From an uncultured Lachnospiraceae bacterium (GTDB taxonomy: Bacteria > Bacillota > Clostridia > Lachnospirales > Lachnospiraceae), in NCBI GenBank assembly GCA_910586125.1, contig CAJUHP010000001.1, forward strand, positions 202,192 through 266,191: a stretch of DNA of 64,000 nt, read 5' to 3'. The position numbers were made by a program, and so were the translations under genes. The first letter of the stretch is position 1, and each line of letters starts with the position of its first letter. Positions 59,674 to 64,000 of the stretch are shown in pieces. Under the pieces are notes generated by a model. The model ran no database searches and was not told where the DNA came from. It worked only from the letters and a program-made list of their open reading frames with translations.

Positions 59674-60651
59674 TCAGTTTTGTATTCTCTTGGCATGTAC
59701 GACAAAACGCTGGTCCGTATCATTGGCGCAGGTGGACAGCGTGATAATGCTGTCCTCACTGGTCACAGAAATTCCCGCGTCATAGAGCGAGTACGACCGG
59801 ATTCGGTCCAGATATTCCTGAAAAACGTCGTCGCTGCCAAAACCAAAATAGTAAATATCCGCGCCGGCATCCGTCTGGTATGCGGAAAAAATCTGATACA
59901 GCCGTTGTCCCTGCGGCGTCGTAATATAGAGATACGGATTCGCATCCCAAAATTCCCGGCGGGCGTAGCGGTTCAGACGGCTGAACATGGCGCCGCTCTT
60001 TAAGTTGTGCCCGTAGATAATCGGATTTTTATCCTCCAATCCAGCCGAGATCGCACAGTCCAAAAAAATAGCTCCGCTGCTGTTTTCGGTCCCGGAAAAG
60101 GTGTGCGTCAGATAGTATTCGTTGTCGCTTCCCTGCACGATGGGATAATTGATCTTGGTACCGGGAATCTGAATCCAGCCGACTACTTCGCTGTTGATCT
60201 CTGTCAGATAAGTGAAATCCGGCACGGTCAGGCGAACGGGCTGCTGTGAATTTGTATTCCCGGCCGGATCGGTCTCCGACTGTGCCGGCGAATCCGCCGG
60301 TTTTTGATTCTCTTGATCTTTTTTCTGCTCTTTGTCAGACTCTCTTTTCTCTTCTGACATCTCTGTGCGCGGCGGCGCAGGCGCTGTCTCCTGCCCCATA
60401 TGCGCGGCAATATCGTCGTAGGAAGAAATCGCGGTATAATAACCGATCAGTATCTCTGACAGCCGCCACAGCGAAAGGGCAAAAACCGCCAAGAAAACAA
60501 GCATTGCCAGACGCTGGAGCCCTGCGCCGTTTTTTTGTTTTCTTCTCGACCGGGATTTCTTCTGTGCGCCGCCGTTTTCGTTGACAGCACAAGATTTCAT
60601 TCCCTTCTGTGACGGGAGATTTTCCTGATTTTTGTTTTCTCGGCCCATCAT
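59674..60651 (-). CDS. class B-type sortase (copy 2)
   Basis: Second sortase in the window, 325 residues. A ~45-residue charged cytoplasmic tail, one helix (about 46-62) and a Glu/Lys/Pro/Gln-rich spacer precede the catalytic domain. That domain has His215 (IYGHNLKSGAMFSRL), Cys308 (ITLSTCANDTDQRF) and the Arg shortly after. It carries PGTKINYPIVQGSDNEYYL, shared with copy 1. The start is uncertain: a GTG nine codons earlier is open, but the two ATG codons at 60651/60648 follow a GGAGGGAGAAG stretch. No sortase substrate lies next to it, so it may be a housekeeping enzyme or serve the large surface protein. Confidence 0.9.
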   Translation of the reverse strand: MMGRENKNQENLPSQKGMKSCAVNENGGAQKKSRSRRKQKNGAGLQRLAMLVFLAVFALSLWRLSEILIGYYTAISSYDDIAAHMGQETAPAPPRTEMSEEKRESDKEQKKDQENQKPADSPAQSETDPAGNTNSQQPVRLTVPDFTYLTEINSEVVGWIQIPGTKINYPIVQGSDNEYYLTHTFSGTENSSGAIFLDCAISAGLEDKNPIIYGHNLKSGAMFSRLNRYARREFWDANPYLYITTPQGQRLYQIFSAYQTDAGADIYYFGFGSDDVFQEYLDRIRSYSLYDAGISVTSEDSIITLSTCANDTDQRFVVHAKRIQN

Positions 60652-60777
60652 CCTGTTCTTCTTCTCCCTCCCTGTCACGGCACAAAGCCTGCGCGCTGTT
60701 TTTTCCTGCCGGACAAACCCGGCCCCATTATTTTACCACAGTCCATTCCTGGATTCTACATGAATTTATTACAGTAG

Positions 60778-60806
60778 TTGACTTATTCCAGCATTAAAAC
60801 TATAAT
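60778..60806 (+). promoter_or_regulatory. promoter of the 60856 gene
   Basis: TTGACT (60778-60783), a 17-base spacer and TATAAT (60801-60806), 50 bases before the ATG: a near-consensus sigma-A promoter. Confidence 0.8.
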
Positions 60807-60855
60807 AACATTAACAATATGGTTCTTTATTTTATGTGTTTGGGGAGGAATTGTT

Positions 60856-61755
60856 ATGCTTGGCCTGTTTAAAAAGAACAACGCAAAAAATGCAGAGGAG
60901 AAGCTGGCGGAATACCAGAAAAATCAGGACTGGGTCAATCTGTCCAAGACCTATTATGAATTGGGTGTAGCCGCCATGGAGCAAGGCGATTTGAGCCGGG
61001 CCGTTTTATGGCTCAGCCGGGCGGATACCATCTACAGCGCACAGGACAGTGTTTATGATAAAGTGGGCAGCAAGCTGGTCGATGACTGTTCCGACCGGAT
61101 CGCCGCTCTGGAGGATACTCCCCTGCTCTACAACGCCGTCCCCTCTGAGATTGATGAAAAAGCCGAGGATATGGACGACATGCAGGTCCGCGTATGGGGA
61201 CTGCTCTCGATCTCGCGTCTTGTCTACCTGGGAAAGAGACTGGGATGGCTCTCTGGCTGCGATGTGCTGGGAAAACTGGGCTGGGCGGTGGATTGTATTC
61301 TGAAATCTCTCCAGGAACCAATCACGCAGCAAGAGTACAGCCAGTTATCGGATATCTGCACCAAGCTCTACGAGTTGGGGGACAGCACCTCATTTTACGG
61401 CGGCGGAGAAATCGAGGTTCCCGGCCGGGCGCCGTTCCAGCTTTTTGATCTGAATGGAATGATGGGCGTACACCTGGAACTCAACGGGTATCTGGATAAT
61501 CATCTAAGGCTTCTGGCTGCCTCCAGCCAGGGCGAGGAACTGCCTCCTGCCATCGACAGCAGCATCGTAGGCTGCTCTCTGCTGCCGGATTATTATGTCC
61601 GTACCCTGGGAGGCGAGCCGGAGGAGATCCCCCAGATTCAGGCGGAATTGAAGCGCATCTGGGAAGACTATGAATTTGTCTGCTCGGATTTCACCTGGTC
61701 GGATGTGGCCGAGAGAGTACGGGCGTATCAGAAGCTGGACATTCTTCAGGCGTGA
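60856..61755 (+). CDS. hypothetical protein with TPR-like N-terminus
   Basis: A 299-residue soluble protein of unknown function. The N-terminal ~60 residues (NAEEKLAEYQKNQDWVNLSKTYYELGVAAMEQGDLSRAV) read as two or three TPR-like helices. The middle and C-terminal parts are helical and acidic, with a DLNGMMGVHLELNGYLDNHL segment. No signal peptide or catalytic motif is seen. The ATG at 60856 follows GGGGAGG; a longer frame would begin inside the promoter and is rejected. It has its own strong promoter and terminator and so is a single-gene unit. I do not recognise the family. Confidence 0.75.
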   Translation: MLGLFKKNNAKNAEEKLAEYQKNQDWVNLSKTYYELGVAAMEQGDLSRAVLWLSRADTIYSAQDSVYDKVGSKLVDDCSDRIAALEDTPLLYNAVPSEIDEKAEDMDDMQVRVWGLLSISRLVYLGKRLGWLSGCDVLGKLGWAVDCILKSLQEPITQQEYSQLSDICTKLYELGDSTSFYGGGEIEVPGRAPFQLFDLNGMMGVHLELNGYLDNHLRLLAASSQGEELPPAIDSSIVGCSLLPDYYVRTLGGEPEEIPQIQAELKRIWEDYEFVCSDFTWSDVAERVRAYQKLDILQA

Positions 61756-61778
61756 GGCGCGGATCTATGAAAGTCAGG

Positions 61779-61815
61779 TATGGCGGTCTAAGAGAAGACC
61801 GCCATATTTGGTTTT
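61779..61815 (+). terminator. terminator of the 60856 gene
   Basis: TATGGCGGTCT (61779-61789) pairs with AGACCGCCATA (61796-61806) in an 11-bp stem, followed by TTTGGTTTT on the plus strand. Confidence 0.75.
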
Positions 61816-61839
61816 AGGCGGGGCGGCATGCGGGAGGAT

Positions 61840-63156
61840 TCAATCTGCCACTATTTGGATTTTCTGAATTACCGTTTCTTCGTATTCCTCACACATAAAA
61901 TGACACTCCGCTTCAAAGGTTCCTCTTTTCTTTGGAACCAGAATATACGCATCCTCAACCTCCCAGGTATAGCCGTTCATGAGATTCTCCATTCTTATAC
62001 TGATGCTGTTGCCTTCATTATAGAAATGCTTGTTGGGAACCATACTTTGACGAAACAGAGCCGTGTTCCATCGTCTTTCCCTGTCCGAATGAACCGGCAC
62101 TACCATATTGATTCTTTCTTTTGCCCGCGTCCAAAAAAACCGGTCAATGGGACTGACTCCTTTGCTGGGGGCATCCGGAGCCGTAAATTCCTTGTTTTTT
62201 TCGTAAACGGCTATTTCTTCCGGGAATATCACTTCTATGTACAAATCATTGGCCTTCTGGTTGCCGTCGTTGCAGACGCGCAGGCTGATAGGAAACGGAC
62301 TGTTTTTTGCCTGCATAAAAAATCTCATTTCCTCCCTGTATTTTTTCAGTTCTTCCTCCGGCGGTAGCTGATTGTTATACTCGTCCAGCATCTGCTGCGT
62401 GATGCTGCCCTTCGCTTCCTCCGGAACCAGGTCCATTGTCAGTTTCATGTATGCACAGTCAATCCGATTGCTTCTGTCTTCTAAAAAAGGGAGCGATAGA
62501 CTTTCCTTGTCGTTTATCTCTAATTTTAAGACTGGATTTCTTGTACGGGTACTTTTTTTCAAGCTGGCATTTTCCTCTTCCAGTCTGCGGAGCTTTTTAT
62601 TTAAATCTATTATTTCTTTTTGTGTCTCTTCTATGTCAAACAAGTCGGCCCGAACCCAGCCCGGCCTCTTGTTCCGGTACATTTGCTTGCTCAGCGCAAC
62701 CATAACTTTATTGGCCAGATCTTCTTTGCTTTTCCAGACATCTATCATTCGGTTGGCACGCACTTCCTCCTTAAAACGCGCTAATTTTCTTTTGCTGTCC
62801 TCGTCCTTTTCGATCTTGTCCGGCGTGACGGCAACGCTTTTTTCATCCGCTAAGAAAGCCAGAACGGGGATTTTCCGACTTACAGCATACCGGTATTCCT
62901 TCTCGGTGTAACTGATTCCTTTCTCTTCCCCGCTCTCTATGATGCTGCCGTAACGATACGCGATAATCAAAACATAATAATCGGAACTGTCGATCGTCTC
63001 TTTTATAATCTGCCATTGCTCCTCGTCGGCTGCGCTGAACATTTCCATGCCAATCGGGAATTGGTACATGGAAAGAATGGCGTCCTGCACTTTTCTTCTT
63101 TCTTCTATTAGGTCTTCATAAGTGGAGCTTATGAAGATTTGATATTTCTTTTCCAT
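61840..63156 (-). CDS. DUF4062 domain protein with coiled coil
   Basis: A 438-residue protein. The N-terminal DUF4062 domain (about 1-95) has the family opening KKYQIFISSTYEDLIEERR and WQIIKETIDSSDYYVLIIAY. A charged linker, a coiled coil (about 185-215: KEIIDLNKKLRRLEEENASL) and a ~200-residue C-terminal part with beta-rich, Ig-like text (ISLRVCNDGNQKANDLYIEV) follow. DUF4062 is a TIR-like domain found at the N-terminus of many conflict or NLR-type proteins, where it is paired with effector or sensor modules; its biochemistry is unsettled. The start at 63156 follows TTGGAGGA. The flanking stub genes and AT-rich DNA point to an accessory segment. Confidence 0.8.
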   Translation of the reverse strand: MEKKYQIFISSTYEDLIEERRKVQDAILSMYQFPIGMEMFSAADEEQWQIIKETIDSSDYYVLIIAYRYGSIIESGEEKGISYTEKEYRYAVSRKIPVLAFLADEKSVAVTPDKIEKDEDSKRKLARFKEEVRANRMIDVWKSKEDLANKVMVALSKQMYRNKRPGWVRADLFDIEETQKEIIDLNKKLRRLEEENASLKKSTRTRNPVLKLEINDKESLSLPFLEDRSNRIDCAYMKLTMDLVPEEAKGSITQQMLDEYNNQLPPEEELKKYREEMRFFMQAKNSPFPISLRVCNDGNQKANDLYIEVIFPEEIAVYEKNKEFTAPDAPSKGVSPIDRFFWTRAKERINMVVPVHSDRERRWNTALFRQSMVPNKHFYNEGNSISIRMENLMNGYTWEVEDAYILVPKKRGTFEAECHFMCEEYEETVIQKIQIVAD

Positions 63157-63557
63157 TGCGTCCTCCAAGCTTGATGTATGATAAATGGATTGGAGATATA
63201 GGATGCTGCATTGGTATTTCCTTTTTATCTGAATTTTATAAAGCAATGCTGCCTATCTGTATGACGATAGTGATTTGGGAAATAATTTGCTCTTTTGGGT
63301 TGTAACTTTGAATCTCTTCGCAATATTATCAAGCGGCACTTTGCTCTGGTCTTTATTAGATTTCATTTTTATGTTAATTATATTGTCAATTTTTTGTGGA
63401 AGCAGTATAGCTATCTTCACATGAGTACCAAATTAAAACATATCCCCACAAAATTGCGGAAATGCGGGATATATTTATAAAGTACTAAGACCGCTAGTGC
63501 ATCCCTTTTCCCACAAAATACAAGTTCCATCAATTTTGCACCATCCTGATGCAAAAT
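63157..63557. other. AT-rich non-coding region
   Basis: No convincing gene. A short plus-strand frame at 63295-63480 has no ribosome site and looks random. The region separates the DUF4062 gene from the nuclease remnant. Confidence 0.4.
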
Positions 63558-63725
63558 TTAATCTTCTTTCATAGCTCCAATATTTTCTTCCTCAATCCTC
63601 CCAGCTTCTAATGCTTGATATTCCTGGTTTAATTCCTGTAATAATTCCTCTTCGCTCGGTAGATATAATTTATATTTTGAAGCACAAATCTGTGTTTCAT
63701 TTTCAGGTAGTGTATATTTAACTCC
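63558..63725 (-). pseudogene. 3' remnant of a DUF1016/YhcG-like PDDEXK nuclease
   Basis: About 55 codons before a stop, reading VKYTLPENETQICASKYKLY and then LPSEEELLQELNQEYQALE with a charged tail. This matches the C-terminal end of DUF1016-type (YhcG) PDDEXK nucleases, where a V-x-Y-x-L strand is followed by S-x-Y-x-x-x-LP-x-E-E. An in-frame TAG at 63726-63728 and no start codon show that the catalytic part is missing. These nucleases sit in restriction or defence loci. Confidence 0.5.
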
Positions 63726-63829
63726 CTATTCAGAAAAGTGTTCCCACTGTATAACATTTGAAATAAAATGTATATTCTTAAGTATGATTACCGGATTTAC
63801 GCTTATCTGACAATTCTTCAAACTGGACG

Positions 63830-64000
63830 TTAACGAGTCAATGTCAGGATACCGGCACAGTATGAAATTTGCCTAAATACAATGCTCGGAAATGCACTTC
63901 TCAGTTCATCGGCAACGAAATATATTTCTTCATCATCCCATTCGGCACCTGCTTCCTGTCTGCATTGATTCAATTTATCGCGGTTTTCAAAAGCAACGTC
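63830..64000 (-). CDS. partial hypothetical protein, N-terminus beyond right edge
   Basis: A minus-strand frame open to the right edge ends at the stop at 63830. The visible 56 residues include AEWDDEEIYFVADELRSAFP and then FRQISYCAGILTLTR. It looks like real protein sequence, but I do not recognise the family. It may belong to the same mobile or defence segment as the nuclease remnant. Confidence 0.45.
   Translation of the reverse strand, partial: DVAFENRDKLNQCRQEAGAEWDDEEIYFVADELRSAFPSIVFRQISYCAGILTLTR

Noticed and set aside
63295..63480. A 61-codon plus-strand frame near the right edge
   Set aside because: No ribosome site, no recognisable motif, and located in AT-rich DNA where such frames occur by chance.
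1..64000. tRNA, rRNA, CRISPR arrays, intact insertion sequences, replication origin
   Set aside because: I looked for tRNA T-loop motifs, regularly spaced repeats and transposase-like proteins and found none that hold up. Short hits such as GTTCGAATC near 10513 lie inside coding sequence.

Overview
The window looks like the chromosome of a low-GC-lineage Gram-positive anaerobe of the Clostridia, most likely a gut Lachnospiraceae-type species. The base composition is moderately GC-rich, Shine-Dalgarno sequences are strong (AGGAGG type), and most genes lie on the minus strand. The gene content fits this placement: rpsF-ssb-rpsR, type III glutamine synthetase, class B-type sortases, LCP protein, beta-glucoside PTS with LicT-type antitermination, PadR/DUF2812 pair and a YtvI-like AI-2E family protein. 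The genus assignment is inference. No tRNA, rRNA, CRISPR array or intact insertion sequence was recognised.

Layout. 0.6-5.3 kb: a MATE exporter and an orphan carB with its own promoter and terminator. 5.4-10.1 kb: a six-gene minus-strand operon (padR, DUF2812, response regulator, ABC ATPase, ABC permease, histidine kinase) with a PadR-type operator over its promoter and direct repeats before the ABC genes. 10.3-12.5 kb: a chemotaxis receptor behind a structured leader that may be a cyclic-di-GMP riboswitch. 12.5-15.2 kb: an AIM24-family protein, then an AT-rich decayed stretch with an AbrB-type antitoxin, the 3' stub of its RelE/ParE-like toxin and other gene remnants. 15.2-21.4 kb: a beta-glucoside operon (EIIA, LicT antiterminator, EIIBC, two GH1 6-phospho-beta-glucosidases) with two RAT/terminator switches. 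21.5-23.7 kb: a Cof-type HAD phosphatase and rpsF-ssb-rpsR. 23.8-32.1 kb: Xaa-Pro aminopeptidase, DUF3221 lipoprotein, YtvI-like protein, hisC, glmM, rfbB and rfbA.

32.1-43.5 kb is a large co-directional cluster best read as a murein-peptide (L-Ala-D-Glu-containing peptide) uptake and recycling locus. It holds an oligopeptide ABC transporter (binding protein, two permeases, two ATPases), an L-Ala-D/L-Glu epimerase, a YkfC-type SH3-NlpC/P60 endopeptidase, an M19 dipeptidase and two beta-lactamase-fold serine hydrolases that lack obvious export signals. It resembles Bacillus ykfABCD but has serine hydrolases where an LD-carboxypeptidase might be expected.

43.6-61.8 kb is a cell-envelope region. 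It carries a 1361-residue transglutaminase-like surface protein with a degenerate sorting signal, a GH25 muramidase with three SH3 repeats, a cyclophilin, a zinc-ribbon/TPM pair, an operon of sortase substrate (SPNTG)-LCP-sortase, type III glutamine synthetase, a second sortase and an unrecognised protein. Before glutamine synthetase is about 1 kb of non-coding AT-rich DNA with two tandem, look-alike small-RNA-like units ending in CU-rich terminators.

61.8-64.0 kb is accessory: a DUF4062 protein with a coiled coil (candidate defence or signalling protein), the 3' stub of a DUF1016-like PDDEXK nuclease and another partial gene at the edge. Three related ~90-100 bp hairpin repeats (22.4, 47.9 and 53.3 kb) lie downstream of minus-strand genes in the same orientation, each with its T-run at the minus-strand 3' end. 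They look like a dispersed terminator/MITE family.
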